This document shows, piece by piece, positions 45,849 through 55,375 of a DNA stretch of 64,000 bases. How positions within the stretch are numbered: position 1 is the first letter of the stretch; each line of letters opens with the position of its first letter. The stretch lies in assembly GCA_019429445.1 (NCBI GenBank), contig JAHYIW010000013.1, positions 1 to 64,000 on the forward strand. The letters are read 5' to 3'. The notes below the pieces were generated by a model. That model searched no databases and was not told where the DNA came from. It saw only the letters and a program-made list of their open reading frames with translations. Source of the stretch: Desulfuromonadaceae bacterium (GTDB lineage Bacteria; Desulfobacterota; Desulfuromonadia; Desulfuromonadales; JAHYIW01). A program made the translations under genes and the position numbers.

Positions 45849-46078
45849 GTTTGCCTGGCGGAGCTGGCAAACCCGGTCCGTTGCAAGATACGGGCGTCAC
45901 TCTGATCGGGGGGTGGTAAGCGTGTAAAATTACGCGAAGCCCGGTAACTGATCAGACCCAGGCGTGATTGAGGATGATGTCTGCACCGGTTAAACGGGAG
46001 AAATTCTTGTCTTTTTCAGCCAATTGTATAGTATGTGAGATCGATGTAATTTGTAGATATGGGTGAAAAGGGTCGGCG

Positions 46079-46936
46079 ATGACAATGACAATGCAGGACG
46101 GAATAAAGCGAGGGATTGGCGTACTGACACTTGGTTGCATGTTGTTGCTGACCGGTTGTTTTGGCCGGATTCCCGTCGCGCTCAACGATGCAATTCTCAA
46201 TCAAAACGACCCGGAGACCGTTTCTGCCGGGGTTCCTGCCTACCTGATCCTCCTTGACACGCTGATTGCCGATGATCCTGCCGATACGGACTTGTTGCGT
46301 GCCGGGGCCAAACTCTATGCATTTTACGGGGCCTCCCTGGTTGAAGATAGACAACGGGCGGCGCGCCTGACTGAACGAGCCCGACATTATGGCGAAGCGG
46401 CATGGTGTGTAGTCAGACGTAATGATTGTGACTTGACAGCGCGCCCCTATGATGAATTCAATCAGTCACTTGCCGGGTTTGATAACGATGAATTGCCTGA
46501 GCTCTACGCTCTGGCGGTCAGCTGGCTGGCGTGGATGCAGGCGCATAGTGATGACTGGTCAGCGCTTGCCGATCTACCGAAGATTGAATCGTTGCTGACG
46601 CATATCGTGACCCTTGACAATTGCTACGAAAATGGCAATCCGCACCTTTATCTGGGGATTCTCAAGTCGTTGCGTCCGGCCGCTTTGGGAGGGCGACCTG
46701 AAGAAGGACGGATCCATTTTGAGCAGGCGCTTGTTCTTTCCGGTGGTAAGGCGTTGAATTTCAAGGTTGCGTATGCCCGGTATTATGCCCGAACAGTTTT
46801 TGACCGCGAAGTGCATGATCGTTTATTGACCGAGGTTCTGGACGCCGAGACTGAACAGCCAGGGTTGACCTTGCTGAATGTGCTGGCACAACGTGAGGCA
46901 CGACAATTGTTGTTGTCTGCCGAAGAATATTTTTAA
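46079..46936 (+). CDS. TRAP transporter TatT-component lipoprotein
   Basis: A 285-residue lipoprotein with a type II signal peptide (lipobox LTGC, Cys near residue 27) and a helical TPR-like body of the TatT family. TatT proteins are trimeric partners of certain TRAP substrate-binding proteins. Motifs include VPAYLILLDTLIADDPADTDLLRAGAKLYAFYGASLV near 50-85, then ENGNPHLYLGIL and FEQALVLSGGKALNFKVAYARYYAR. It begins the four-gene TRAP operon; the substrate-binding gene follows 18 bp later. Confidence 0.88.
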   Translation: MTMTMQDGIKRGIGVLTLGCMLLLTGCFGRIPVALNDAILNQNDPETVSAGVPAYLILLDTLIADDPADTDLLRAGAKLYAFYGASLVEDRQRAARLTERARHYGEAAWCVVRRNDCDLTARPYDEFNQSLAGFDNDELPELYALAVSWLAWMQAHSDDWSALADLPKIESLLTHIVTLDNCYENGNPHLYLGILKSLRPAALGGRPEEGRIHFEQALVLSGGKALNFKVAYARYYARTVFDREVHDRLLTEVLDAETEQPGLTLLNVLAQREARQLLLSAEEYF

Positions 46937-46954
46937 CGGGATGAAGATAAAGCT

Positions 46955-47962
46955 ATGAATGCTTTCAAAGTTGGTGGACTCAGCCTGTTGCTGCTTGCCT
47001 TGTTAATGTCAACTGCGACCGCGATGACCTTTAAAGTTGCCACGATTGCGCCGGAGGGTTCGTACTGGATTACCGAGATGCGCAAAGCCTCTGCAACGAT
47101 CAAGGCGCAAACTGCTGGCCGCGTCAATTTTAAATTTTATACCGGCGGGGTGATGGGGGGAGAAAATAACGTCTTGCGCAAGATTCGTCTGGGGCAGTTG
47201 CACGGAGGGATGTTTACCGGCGGCGGGCTTGAACCGGTTTATCCCGACCTGCGTCTGTATAGTTTGCCGTTGCTTTTTAATAACCTGGAAGAAGTTGATT
47301 ACGTGCGCGAGCGGCTTGACGGGCCTTTGCGGGCCGGTTTTGAACAGGCTGGTTTTGTCAGTTTTGGCTTTGCCGAGGGCGGTTTTGCGCTGATGATGAG
47401 CAAGACTCCAATCCGTACCTTGGCAGATATGGACGGACGCAAAGTCTGGGTTCCGGAGGGGGATCGGGTTTATTACGAATCGATGGCTGCCCTGGGTTTA
47501 TCCCCGGTATCATTGCCAATTACCGACGTGCTGACCGGGTTGCAGACAGGTCTGGTTGAAGTTGTTGGCACTTCACCGATTGGTGCCTTGATTTTTCAAT
47601 GGCAGACTAAAATAGCCTACTTGACGACCACTCCGATGACCTATGTGATGGGGGTTTTTGCCCTGGATAAAGGTGCCTTTGATAAAGTCAAAGAGGAAGA
47701 TCAGCAGGTGGTTCGAGACGTGATGGAACCGCTTTTTATCGCTTTTGATCGTCGTAACCGGATTGATAATCGTGAAGCACTGAATGTGTTGCGTGAGCAG
47801 GGGGTGACAATTATTGATCAGACTCCGGTAGCGGCGGCCGAGTTTCGGCAGCGGACCCGCAAGGCCATCGATATTCTTGCCGCAGAAGGTTTTTTTGATC
47901 GTGAACTGTTGCGGCAACTCGAAGCACATCTTGACGACTTCCGGCGTTCACACCAGCCGTGA
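46955..47962 (+). CDS. dctP: TRAP transporter substrate-binding protein (DctP family)
   Basis: A periplasmic binding protein of 335 residues with a signal peptide (LSLLLLALLMSTATA) followed by MTFKVATIAPEGSYWITEM. Family features are FKFYTGGVMGGENNVLRKIRLGQLHGGMFTGGGLEPVYPD, RTLADMDGRKVWVPEGD, and TDVLTGLQTGLVEVVGTSPIGAL. In DctP proteins the middle arginine region binds an organic acid. The pairing with TatT suggests a hydrophobic or unusual ligand. Its stop overlaps the dctQ start by four bases. Confidence 0.92.
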   Translation: MNAFKVGGLSLLLLALLMSTATAMTFKVATIAPEGSYWITEMRKASATIKAQTAGRVNFKFYTGGVMGGENNVLRKIRLGQLHGGMFTGGGLEPVYPDLRLYSLPLLFNNLEEVDYVRERLDGPLRAGFEQAGFVSFGFAEGGFALMMSKTPIRTLADMDGRKVWVPEGDRVYYESMAALGLSPVSLPITDVLTGLQTGLVEVVGTSPIGALIFQWQTKIAYLTTTPMTYVMGVFALDKGAFDKVKEEDQQVVRDVMEPLFIAFDRRNRIDNREALNVLREQGVTIIDQTPVAAAEFRQRTRKAIDILAAEGFFDRELLRQLEAHLDDFRRSHQP

Positions 47963-48486
47963 TCGATTCGTCAGGCAAAAAAAGCGCCGCGCGCGTACTG
48001 ACCATCCTCTGGAAGATCGGCAAGGGGGGGGAAGATCTGTTGCTGGTGGTGTTGTTGCTGGTGATGATCGGTTTGGCGGGATTGTTGATTCTGCTGCGCA
48101 ATGTGTTCGATAGCGGGTTGATCTGGGGGGACGAGCTGCTGCGCCTCCTCATCCTGTGGCTCTGTCTGGTCGGTGCCGTTGCTGCAAGCCGCGATGATAA
48201 TCACATTAATATTGACCTGTTATCCCGCTTTTTACCACCCTCTGTGCAACTGATGGTGCGGATGTTCACCGACATGTTTACCGTCGTCGTCTGTCTGGTT
48301 CTCGCGTGGTACTCGTGGTCATTTGTCCGTATGGAGATCGAATTCGGTGCGCAGGTTCTCATTGATTATCCATCCTGGCTGGCGCAGATCATTCTCCCGG
48401 CGGGATTTGGACTGATCGCGTATCGTTACCTCTGGCACTTCATTCGCCGGGCGTCATGCCTGCTGGGGAAACGGGCGGTATCGTGA
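47959..48486 (+). CDS. dctQ: TRAP transporter small permease (DctQ family)
   Basis: A 175-residue membrane protein with four helices. The conserved segment ILWLCLVGAVAASRDDNHINIDLLSRFLPP near residues 70-100 is the DctQ hallmark. GTG start at 47959 overlapping the dctP stop. It pairs with the large permease that follows. Confidence 0.9.
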   Translation: MIDSSGKKSAARVLTILWKIGKGGEDLLLVVLLLVMIGLAGLLILLRNVFDSGLIWGDELLRLLILWLCLVGAVAASRDDNHINIDLLSRFLPPSVQLMVRMFTDMFTVVVCLVLAWYSWSFVRMEIEFGAQVLIDYPSWLAQIILPAGFGLIAYRYLWHFIRRASCLLGKRAVS

Positions 48487-49760
48487 TCCTGGGAGGGGTG
48501 TTGCTGGCCTTGGTCGCGCTTTGCGGGGCGCCCTTGTTTGCGGTTATCGCCGCAAGTGCCCTGCTCGGTTTTTATCGCGCGGAAATCGATCTTTCGGTGG
48601 TGCCGGTTGAGATCTACCGCTTGGCGGAAATGCCAATTTTGCTGGCGATCCCGTTGTTTACTTTTGCGGGCTATTTGCTGAGCGAAAGCAATGCCCCGCG
48701 GCGATTGGTGCGTTTGACCCAGGCATTGATCGGCTGGGTTCCCGGCGGTCTTGCGGTGGTCTCGTTGGCGACCTGCGCGATCTTTACGGCATTTACCGGA
48801 GCTTCCGGGGTAACGATTGTTGCCCTCGGCGCGTTGCTCTATCCGGCCTTGCGCGAAGCCGGATATCCTGAATCTTTCAATCTCGGACTGGTGACGACCT
48901 CGGGGAGCCTCGGATTGCTCTTCGCCCCGTCATTGCCATTGATCCTCTACGGGGTTGTTGCACAACAGGCGGATATCGGCGCCCCGGTGACGATTGATGC
49001 CCTGTTTCTCGCCGGTATTATTCCCGGTCTGTTGATGGTGGTTTCGCTGTCATGCTGGAGTTTTTGGGTCAATCGTGGCCGACGGCGTTCGCTGACAGAA
49101 TTTTCCTGGCGGGAAGTTGCCCATGCGTTTCGCGCAGCGGTGTGGGAGCTGCCGCTGCCGATTGTGGTTCTGGGAGGGATCTACAGCGGCTACTTTGCAG
49201 TTTCTGAAGCTGCCGCAGTCACTGCTTTTTATGTGCTGATTGTCGAAATCCTGATTTTACGCGATGTTTCTGTGCGTCAGCTGCCCGCGATTATCCGCCA
49301 GTCAATGCTGATGGTGGGAGGGATTCTCCTGATTCTCGGAGTGTCACTGGCTTCAGCTAATTACATGATCGACTCTGGTGCCCCCCAGAAGCTCTTCAGC
49401 TTGATCAATGAACACGTTTCAAGTAAATTTACATTTTTAATTCTGCTCAATATTTTTTTGCTATTGCTCGGGGCCTTTCTTGATATATTCTCTGCACTGG
49501 TTCTGGTGGTCCCGCTTATTTTGCCGGTTGCCGTCGGCTATGGTGTTCATCCGGTCCATCTTGGAATTATATTTCTGGCCAATATGCAGATCGGTTATCT
49601 GACACCGCCAGTCGGAATCAATCTTTTTATTGCCAGCTATCGTTTTAAAAAACCGATTACTGAACTTTATCTGGCGACACTGCCATTTTTACTGATCTTG
49701 TTACTGTGTGTTGCCTTGATCACCTATTTCCCGATTCTATCGCTTTATCTGACTGACTGA
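48483..49760 (+). CDS. dctM: TRAP transporter large permease (DctM family)
   Basis: The ion-coupled channel subunit, about 425 residues and 11-12 helices. Conserved DctM segments are MPILLAIPLFTFAGYLLSESNAPRRLVRLTQALIGWVPGGLAV, FTAFTGASGVTIVALGALLYPALREAGYPESFNLGLVTTSGSLGLLFAPSLPLILYG, and LTPPVGINLFIASYRF near the end. I favour GTG 48483 (GTGA overlap with dctQ), which gives the usual hydrophobic beginning. ATG 48456 is nine codons longer and also possible. Confidence 0.92.
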   Translation: MILGGVLLALVALCGAPLFAVIAASALLGFYRAEIDLSVVPVEIYRLAEMPILLAIPLFTFAGYLLSESNAPRRLVRLTQALIGWVPGGLAVVSLATCAIFTAFTGASGVTIVALGALLYPALREAGYPESFNLGLVTTSGSLGLLFAPSLPLILYGVVAQQADIGAPVTIDALFLAGIIPGLLMVVSLSCWSFWVNRGRRRSLTEFSWREVAHAFRAAVWELPLPIVVLGGIYSGYFAVSEAAAVTAFYVLIVEILILRDVSVRQLPAIIRQSMLMVGGILLILGVSLASANYMIDSGAPQKLFSLINEHVSSKFTFLILLNIFLLLLGAFLDIFSALVLVVPLILPVAVGYGVHPVHLGIIFLANMQIGYLTPPVGINLFIASYRFKKPITELYLATLPFLLILLLCVALITYFPILSLYLTD

Positions 49761-49810
49761 CTGACAGGACCTTTATAAAAATACTCTGCTCAATAGCTTC
49801 GGAGCGACCT

Positions 49811-50767
49811 TTGCCTTTTACCTCTGAACCACGTTATCTCGGAACTCTTCTGGATATGTCCTCTTCAGCGGTTGTTATCACCGAGGTGAAACAACTGTTT
49901 CACGAAATTTATCCGCAGGCCGACTGTTTTTTATTTGATCATACCGCCCAGTCGGTTGTTGATCTTTATCGCGGACATTATCCGCGATATCTGGCGTGTA
50001 ATGTCGGGTTCCATGATCTCCAGCATACGACCGATACACTTTTGGCGCTGATGCGTCTTATTCACGGGGCCAGTCTGTCGGAACTTGTGCTCCCCGCCGA
50101 TGATGTCGTTGTTGCCCTGAGTGCGGCGATGTTGCACGACACCGGCTATATCCAACGCGAAGAGGAGGTTGAGGGCACCGGCGCACGTTTCGGTCCTGTC
50201 CATGAGGAACGCAGTGTTGCGTTCACCTTGTCTTATTTTCGGCAACGTGGGGTTGCGCAGGCAACGACTGAATTATGTGTTGCGTTGATTTGTTGCACCC
50301 GTTTCAGCGAGTGTATCGAAGACCTGCCTTTTGTTGGCCTTGCGGGGAAGACCCTCGGTAAAATGTTGGCGTCTGCTGATCTGGCCGGGCAGATTGCCGA
50401 TCGGACCTACCTGGAGAAACTGCTCTTCCTCTATCGTGAATTTGACGAGGGGCAGATGGGAAACTACCGGGACGAATTTGACCTTCTGCAAAAAACACTC
50501 GAGTTCTATTCACTGGTTGACCGGCGATTGCGGACCGATCTTGAGGATATGCGTCGTTATTACCGACCGCATTTCTCCCAGCGATGGGGGATTGATGATG
50601 ATCTTTACGCCTCGACCATTGAGCGCAATCTGGATTATTTGCACTACCTGCTGACCCACCACCCCGATGATTATCGTGAAAAACTGAATCGCGGCGGTTT
50701 GATCGATCAGCTTGAGGCGCTTGAGGCAAACGATCAGCAAGCGTATCGCATGCTTTCAGCAGATTAA
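49811..50767 (+). CDS. HD-domain metal-dependent phosphohydrolase-like protein
   Basis: A 318-residue soluble protein with an HD domain. The motif pattern is HDLQHT near residue 69, ALSAAMLHDTGYI near 100 (the HD pair), then a further ligand in SADLAGQIADRTYLE near 195, as in metal-dependent phosphohydrolases acting on nucleotides or cyclic dinucleotides. No GYP variant or sensor domain is seen. TTG 49811 has a GGAG site six bases ahead; ATG 49856 is the alternative. It lies between the TRAP operon and the convergent mazG gene, only eight bases away. Confidence 0.75.
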   Translation: MPFTSEPRYLGTLLDMSSSAVVITEVKQLFHEIYPQADCFLFDHTAQSVVDLYRGHYPRYLACNVGFHDLQHTTDTLLALMRLIHGASLSELVLPADDVVVALSAAMLHDTGYIQREEEVEGTGARFGPVHEERSVAFTLSYFRQRGVAQATTELCVALICCTRFSECIEDLPFVGLAGKTLGKMLASADLAGQIADRTYLEKLLFLYREFDEGQMGNYRDEFDLLQKTLEFYSLVDRRLRTDLEDMRRYYRPHFSQRWGIDDDLYASTIERNLDYLHYLLTHHPDDYREKLNRGGLIDQLEALEANDQQAYRMLSAD

Positions 50768-50775
50768 ACGTTGTG

Positions 50776-51174
50776 CTACCGCGGGCTTTTTTTATTTAAC
50801 TTTTCCTGTTGCTTGATTTTGTCCCAGAGAATACTCTGCTCATCGGGACAATGGATGGTCGGGTGATCACCAAACACGTGAGGGTGGCGTCTTTCAAGTT
50901 TTTGGTTGATGGAGGTGACGACATCCTCAATCGAGAAGCTACCCCGTTCTTCAAAAATACGGGCCAGAAAAACCACCTGCAGCAGGAGGTCTCCCAGCTC
51001 TTCGCAGATGGCGTCGGGGTCGTCACCGGTGAGTGCCTCAATAACCTCACACGCTTCTTCGGCAAGATACGGGATCAGACTTTCGGGGGTTTGTTCCCGG
51101 TCCCATGGACACCCTTCGGGCGAGCGTAATGTTGCCATGATTTGAATGAGCCGATGAAAAGTATTTTCGCGCAT
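50776..51174 (-). CDS. mazG: MazG-type nucleoside triphosphate pyrophosphohydrolase
   Basis: A 132-residue single-domain MazG that hydrolyses nucleoside triphosphates to monophosphate and pyrophosphate. The family signature is complete: RLIQIMATLRSPEGCPWDREQTPESL, then EEACEVIEAL with EExxE, and EELGDLLLQVVFLARI with ExxD metal ligands, then KLERRHPHVFGD. I start at the ATG at 51174 (complement); a longer frame would add 18 residues without similarity. Convergent with the HD gene. Confidence 0.92.
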   Translation of the reverse strand: MRENTFHRLIQIMATLRSPEGCPWDREQTPESLIPYLAEEACEVIEALTGDDPDAICEELGDLLLQVVFLARIFEERGSFSIEDVVTSINQKLERRHPHVFGDHPTIHCPDEQSILWDKIKQQEKLNKKSPR

Positions 51175-51321
51175 AGATTGTTCCGTCGATTCGGCGTGCC
51201 GCCACAGGGCTGAATTAATGGCGGGCAAGAGTGAATGAGTGAATTAAAATGGCTTGCATAATCCGGGCGGATAAGCTAATAGAGAGTCGGCCAAAAGTCG
51301 ACCCTTGCCCGCGAAACGTCC

Positions 51322-51349
51322 TTGACAAACTGCGGTTGGTCTTTATACT
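51322..51349 (+). promoter_or_regulatory. Strong sigma-70 promoter for the yceD-rpmF-plsX-fab operon
   Basis: Perfect TTGACA (51322-51327), 16-bp spacer, TATACT (51344-51349). Transcription would start near 51356, which fits a yceD start at 51377 rather than at the TTG 51359. Confidence 0.8.
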
Positions 51350-51376
51350 AAGCGATTCTTGTCATCGGTGCAACTC

Positions 51377-51919
51377 ATGTTGATCAAACTTGAAGAACTA
51401 GGCTCAACCCCTCTGGTTATGGAGCGTAAAGAGCCAATCGCGTCCTTTCCGGAGCTTGAGCGTATCGGCCGAGCGAATGAACTGACGTTTTCCGATGCAG
51501 TTGATTTGCTTCTGCATTGCAGTCAGGTGGGCGGTTTTGTCGAGGTGTGCGGGCGGCTTGAATTGACAGTGGAGGGGATCTGCAGTCGGTGTCTTGCTCC
51601 TGCGGTCATGCCGATCATCAGCGATTTCACTCTCACCTATACATCGGATTTTCCCGGTGTCAGTGATGAAGAGACCGGGGATGAAGTTGAACTGAGTGCC
51701 GAAGAGATGAATTTGATTTCATTTCACGGCGACGAGATTGATCTTGCCACCGAGATTCAGGAGCAGATTATTGTTGCGTTGCCCGTTAAGCTCCTGTGTC
51801 GGGAAGAGTGCCAGGGGCTTTGCCCGCGCTGCGGTACCGACTTGAACCAGCAACCTTGTGCGTGCGAGCCGGAAGTATTCAATTCCCGCTTTGACGTTTT
51901 AAAAAAATTGAAGAGCTGA
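51377..51919 (+). CDS. yceD: DUF177/YceD-family protein, probable rRNA accumulation factor
   Basis: About 180 residues of the YceD (DUF177) family, which in bacteria and plastids is linked to 23S rRNA accumulation and is almost always encoded beside rpmF, as here. Residues 55-75 carry [16 protein letters not shown], and the C-terminal part has [19 protein letters not shown], giving a CxxC and a CxxxCxGLCPxCG cysteine pattern of possible zinc ligands, ending FDVLKKLKS. The start is chosen from the promoter position. rpmF follows 88 bp later. Confidence 0.88.
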   Translation: MLIKLEELGSTPLVMERKEPIASFPELERIGRANELTFSDAVDLLLHCSQVGGFVEVCGRLELTVEGICSRCLAPAVMPIISDFTLTYTSDFPGVSDEETGDEVELSAEEMNLISFHGDEIDLATEIQEQIIVALPVKLLCREECQGLCPRCGTDLNQQPCACEPEVFNSRFDVLKKLKS

Positions 51920-52007
51920 GCCGAACAGGCAGTGTGATGGCGTGCTGCCAATCGCTAGATCATTAACCATTCATGAACAATATGCAGTAGAAGGAGAACT
52001 TTCAGTC

Positions 52008-52187
52008 ATGGCAGTGCCGAAGAAAAAGACCTCAAAATCGAAGCGCGATATGCGTCGTTCACATGATGCGTTGATCGCCCCGGGAATTTCGACTTGTCCG
52101 GAATGTAAAGAACCGAAGCCGGCTCATCGCGTTTGTCCGAGTTGCGGCTTTTACAAGGGTAAAGAAGTCGTTTCCACCGATAAATAG
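52008..52187 (+). CDS. rpmF: 50S ribosomal protein L32
   Basis: 59 residues, the normal length: [21 protein letters not shown] followed by a four-cysteine zinc ribbon, [25 protein letters not shown]. All four cysteines are kept, so this is the zinc-binding form. ATG 52008 has AAGGAGAAC ahead. Upstream in-frame codons belong to the spacer. Confidence 0.97.
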   Translation: MAVPKKKTSKSKRDMRRSHDALIAPGISTCPECKEPKPAHRVCPSCGFYKGKEVVSTDK

Positions 52188-52198
52188 GACCCAAACCC

Positions 52199-53230
52199 TT
52201 GCGTGATAAAATAATCGTTGCGGTTGATGTCATGGGCGGCGACAATGCCCCCGCCATTGAAGTCTCCGCCGCTGTGCAGGCTGCACGTGACTGGGGTTTT
52301 TCGATCGTCCTGGTTGGCGACCAGGCGCGGATTGCAGCTGAATTACTCAAGCACGATCACCGTCGATTGTCGCTTGAAATTCAACATGCCAGTGAAGTTG
52401 TCGGGATGGATGATTCCGCTTCCGATGCTGTGCGCAAGAAGAAAGATTCATCGATTCGGGTTGCTTTCGAGCTGGTCAAGGCCGGTCGGGCACATGCGGT
52501 TGTGAGTGCCGGAAATTCCGGTGCAACGATGGCGGCCGGCATGTTTGTCCTGAAGCGCCTCCCCGGGATTGATCGCCCGGCAATAGCGACAGTCATGCCG
52601 ACAACCAAGGATCATGTCCTGGTTCTTGATGCCGGCGGCAATGTCGATTGCAAGTCACTCCATCTGGTGCAGTTTGCATTGATGGGGGAGGTTTATGTCC
52701 AACAGATCCTCGGCAAGTCAAAACCGGTGGTAGGGTTGCTTTCAAATGGAGCAGAAGAGAGCAAAGGGACCGAGCTGACACGTGAGGTACATCAATTACT
52801 GAAGAACTGCTGCGCCGGTTATCGCGGTTATATTGAGGGGCGTGACGTTTTTAATGGTCAGGTTGACGTCGTTGTCTGTGATGGTTTCGTTGGAAATATC
52901 GTTCTCAAGGTTGCCGAAGGGTTGGCTGAAGCGATCAAAGTGATGCTGTCCCGTGAAATAAAATCACGATTTTTGGCAAAAACGGGTTATCTGCTGATGC
53001 AACCGGCCTTTAAAGCGTTCGCTAAAAAAATTGATTACGCCGAATATGGCGGCGCTCCACTGTTGGGGATTGGCGGTACCGGAATGATCTGCCATGGTGG
53101 TTCAAATGAACGCGCGGTGATGAACGCGATCCGCATGGCACACGATTTTACCGCGCAACGTGTCAACGAAAAATTACTTGCGCATTTGCGCGAGGCGTAT
53201 GATGGTTCTGCTGAGGTCGTTGACAAGTAG
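52199..53230 (+). CDS. plsX: Phosphate acyltransferase PlsX
   Basis: Converts acyl-ACP to acyl-phosphate for phospholipid synthesis. The 343 residues show [18 protein letters not shown] at the start, [82 protein letters not shown] and [16 protein letters not shown]. Start codon is TTG at 52199, with AGGA eight bases ahead. fabD follows after 53 bp; the fabH gene usually found here is absent. Confidence 0.96.
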   Translation: MRDKIIVAVDVMGGDNAPAIEVSAAVQAARDWGFSIVLVGDQARIAAELLKHDHRRLSLEIQHASEVVGMDDSASDAVRKKKDSSIRVAFELVKAGRAHAVVSAGNSGATMAAGMFVLKRLPGIDRPAIATVMPTTKDHVLVLDAGGNVDCKSLHLVQFALMGEVYVQQILGKSKPVVGLLSNGAEESKGTELTREVHQLLKNCCAGYRGYIEGRDVFNGQVDVVVCDGFVGNIVLKVAEGLAEAIKVMLSREIKSRFLAKTGYLLMQPAFKAFAKKIDYAEYGGAPLLGIGGTGMICHGGSNERAVMNAIRMAHDFTAQRVNEKLLAHLREAYDGSAEVVDK

Positions 53231-53283
53231 CCTCAGCCTGAGTAGAAAATATTGATCGGAACAGTTTCAGGAGTCATGCATTG

Positions 53284-54201
53284 ATGATAGCTTTTGTCTT
53301 TCCCGGACAGGGATCGCAACATGCTGGAATGGGTAAGGATCTCGTCGATAACTTCCCTGTTGCCAGGGCGGTTTTTGAAGAAGCAAACGATGCCCTCGGC
53401 TGCGATCTGGCCACCCTTTGTTTTAATGGTCCCGATGAAGATTTGAAGTTGACAACCAATACCCAGCCGGCAATCTTGACAACCAGTATCGCTGCTCTTA
53501 AAGTGCTGGAACAGGAGACCGGGCTGGTTCCTGCGTACGTTGCCGGACATTCGCTCGGCGAATATTCCGCGCTGGTCTGTGCCGGCGGGTTGACGTTTGC
53601 TGATGCGGTACGCACCGTTCGCAAGCGCGGCGCGTTCATGCAGGAAGCTGTGCCGGTCGGGGTTGGAGCGATGGCCGCAGTAATCGGGCTCGATGCCGCA
53701 CTGCTTGATGAGGTTTGCGCGACAGCTGCGGCGGGGGAGGTTGTTTCTCCTGCGAATTTCAACAGTCCCGGTCAGGTGGTAATTGCCGGTCATGCGACTG
53801 CCGTTGAACGGGCGATGTCGCTGGCGCTGAAAAAAGGTGCAAAACGGGCGCTGCGACTTCCGGTCAGCGCGCCATTTCACTGTTCTTTGATGGCTCCTGC
53901 CGGTGAAAGGCTGGACGAAGTACTGGCAGCGATTGAACCCGGTGCGTTGCGTCTTCCGGTAGTGACAAATGTTGAGGCTACGCCGAATGTCGACGCTTCA
54001 CGCATCCGCCATTTGCTGGTCGCGCAAGTCAGCGCTCCGGTGCGCTGGGATGACTCCGTTGTCCGCATGGCCGAGCTCGGCGTCGAGCGTTTCATTGAGA
54101 TTGGTCCCGGAAAAGTGCTCTGTGGTTTGATCAAACGGATTGCCCGGCAGGTCTCTACGGCAAACATTGAGGATTGTGACAGTCTGCAAAAAATCATTTA
54201 G
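53284..54201 (+). CDS. fabD: Malonyl-CoA-ACP transacylase
   Basis: Loads malonyl groups onto acyl carrier protein. The 305 residues have FVFPGQGSQHAGMGKDL at the start, the catalytic Ser in VAGHSLGEYSALVCAGGL near residue 90, the Arg in VRKRGAFMQEAVP near 115, and the catalytic His in APFHCSLMAPA near 200. CAGGAG lies ten bases before ATG 53284. It is followed by fabG, acpP and fabF in pathway order. Confidence 0.97.
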   Translation: MIAFVFPGQGSQHAGMGKDLVDNFPVARAVFEEANDALGCDLATLCFNGPDEDLKLTTNTQPAILTTSIAALKVLEQETGLVPAYVAGHSLGEYSALVCAGGLTFADAVRTVRKRGAFMQEAVPVGVGAMAAVIGLDAALLDEVCATAAAGEVVSPANFNSPGQVVIAGHATAVERAMSLALKKGAKRALRLPVSAPFHCSLMAPAGERLDEVLAAIEPGALRLPVVTNVEATPNVDASRIRHLLVAQVSAPVRWDDSVVRMAELGVERFIEIGPGKVLCGLIKRIARQVSTANIEDCDSLQKII

Positions 54202-54244
54202 TTTTTGCGCGTGCGTTATATGTTGATTGATGAGGAGATAAACG

Positions 54245-54982
54245 ATGCCAAAAAACAAAGTAGCTATCGTGACCGGTGCGTCACGCGGAATTGGTCGAAG
54301 TATTGCTTTTGCACTGGCAAATCAGGGGGCGAATATCGTTGCCGTCGATATCGACTTGCCAAACACCGAAGCGACAGTGGCTGAACTTAAGGCAGTCGGG
54401 GTTGAGGCCATTGCCGTTCAGGGCAATGTGACCGCCGTTGCAGATGTCGAGAAAATGGTTGCTGCGGCTATGGACAAATTCGGTAAAATCGATATTCTCG
54501 TCAATAACGCCGGAATTACCCGCGATGCGCTGCTGCTACGGATGAAGGATGAGGACTGGGATGCGGTTTTGTCGGTCAATCTCAAGGGGGCCTTTCTCTG
54601 TACCCGGGCTACCGCAAAGATTATGTCGAAGCAGCGTTACGGACGCATTATTAATATTGCTTCGATCGTCGGGCAGATGGGGAATGCAGGGCAGGCGAAC
54701 TATTGTGCCAGCAAAGCGGGGCTGATTGGACTTACCAAATCGAATGCTCGTGAACTGGCACGTCGCAACGTGACTGTGAATGCTATTGCTCCCGGCTTTA
54801 TTGCCACCGAGATGACAGACAAGTTGCCAGAGAGTGAACGTCAGAAATTGACGACACAAATTCCAATGGAGCGTCTTGGCACTCCGGATGATATCGCCAA
54901 CGCGGTACTTTTTCTTGCTGCGGAAAGTTCCGCTTATATTACTGGTCAAGTCGTCGCCGTCAATGGCGGCATGTATATGTAA
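54245..54982 (+). CDS. fabG: 3-oxoacyl-ACP reductase
   Basis: NADPH-dependent short-chain reductase of fatty acid elongation. The 245 residues show VTGASRGIGRSIA near 10, NNAGITRDALLLRMKDEDWD near 87, INIASIVGQMGNAGQANYCASKAGLIGLTKS with the catalytic Ser-Tyr-Lys set near 138-158, and VNAIAPGFIATEMTDKL. A GAGGAG site precedes the ATG. Complete and in the classical fab order. Confidence 0.97.
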   Translation: MPKNKVAIVTGASRGIGRSIAFALANQGANIVAVDIDLPNTEATVAELKAVGVEAIAVQGNVTAVADVEKMVAAAMDKFGKIDILVNNAGITRDALLLRMKDEDWDAVLSVNLKGAFLCTRATAKIMSKQRYGRIINIASIVGQMGNAGQANYCASKAGLIGLTKSNARELARRNVTVNAIAPGFIATEMTDKLPESERQKLTTQIPMERLGTPDDIANAVLFLAAESSAYITGQVVAVNGGMYM

Positions 54983-55036
54983 AACTGGATCCTGCCGATA
55001 TTACGGTACGGCTAACTACAAACAGGAGGTTTAACA

Positions 55037-55270
55037 ATGGCTTCTATCGAAGAACGCGTAAAGCAGATTGTTACTGAACAACTCGGAGTTGATGAGGAGC
55101 AGGTTACGAACGAGGCTTCTTTTATGGAAGATCTCGGTGCAGATTCTCTCGATACGGTTGAACTGGTCATGGCGCTTGAAGAAGAATTCGATATCGAAAT
55201 TTCTGATGAAGATGCCGAAAAGATTCAAAAAGTTCAAGATGCAATCGATTATATTACTGAGAAATCCTGA
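55037..55270 (+). CDS. acpP: Acyl carrier protein
   Basis: 77 residues, acidic, four helices. The phosphopantetheine Ser is in [19 protein letters not shown] near residue 37. A perfect AGGAGG precedes the ATG by eight bases, matching the high expression needed. Followed by a hairpin that may attenuate transcription into fabF. Confidence 0.98.
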   Translation: MASIEERVKQIVTEQLGVDEEQVTNEASFMEDLGADSLDTVELVMALEEEFDIEISDEDAEKIQKVQDAIDYITEKS

Positions 55271-55280
55271 GCTGTGTACT

Positions 55281-55312
55281 GAAGGAGAGGCAATCGCCTC
55301 TCCTTCTCCTTT
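55281..55312 (+). terminator. Hairpin after acpP, probable partial terminator
   Basis: GAAGGAGAGGC (55281-55291) and GCCTCTCCTTC (55296-55306) form a perfect 11-bp stem with an AATC loop. The trailing TCCTTT is a weak T tract. Likely trims acpP message while allowing some readthrough to fabF. Confidence 0.65.
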
Positions 55313-55375
55313 GTGATCCGTTCAGATGTAGCGCATGTCGTGAGATAGAGTCACTGACAAAGGAAATATCGAACC

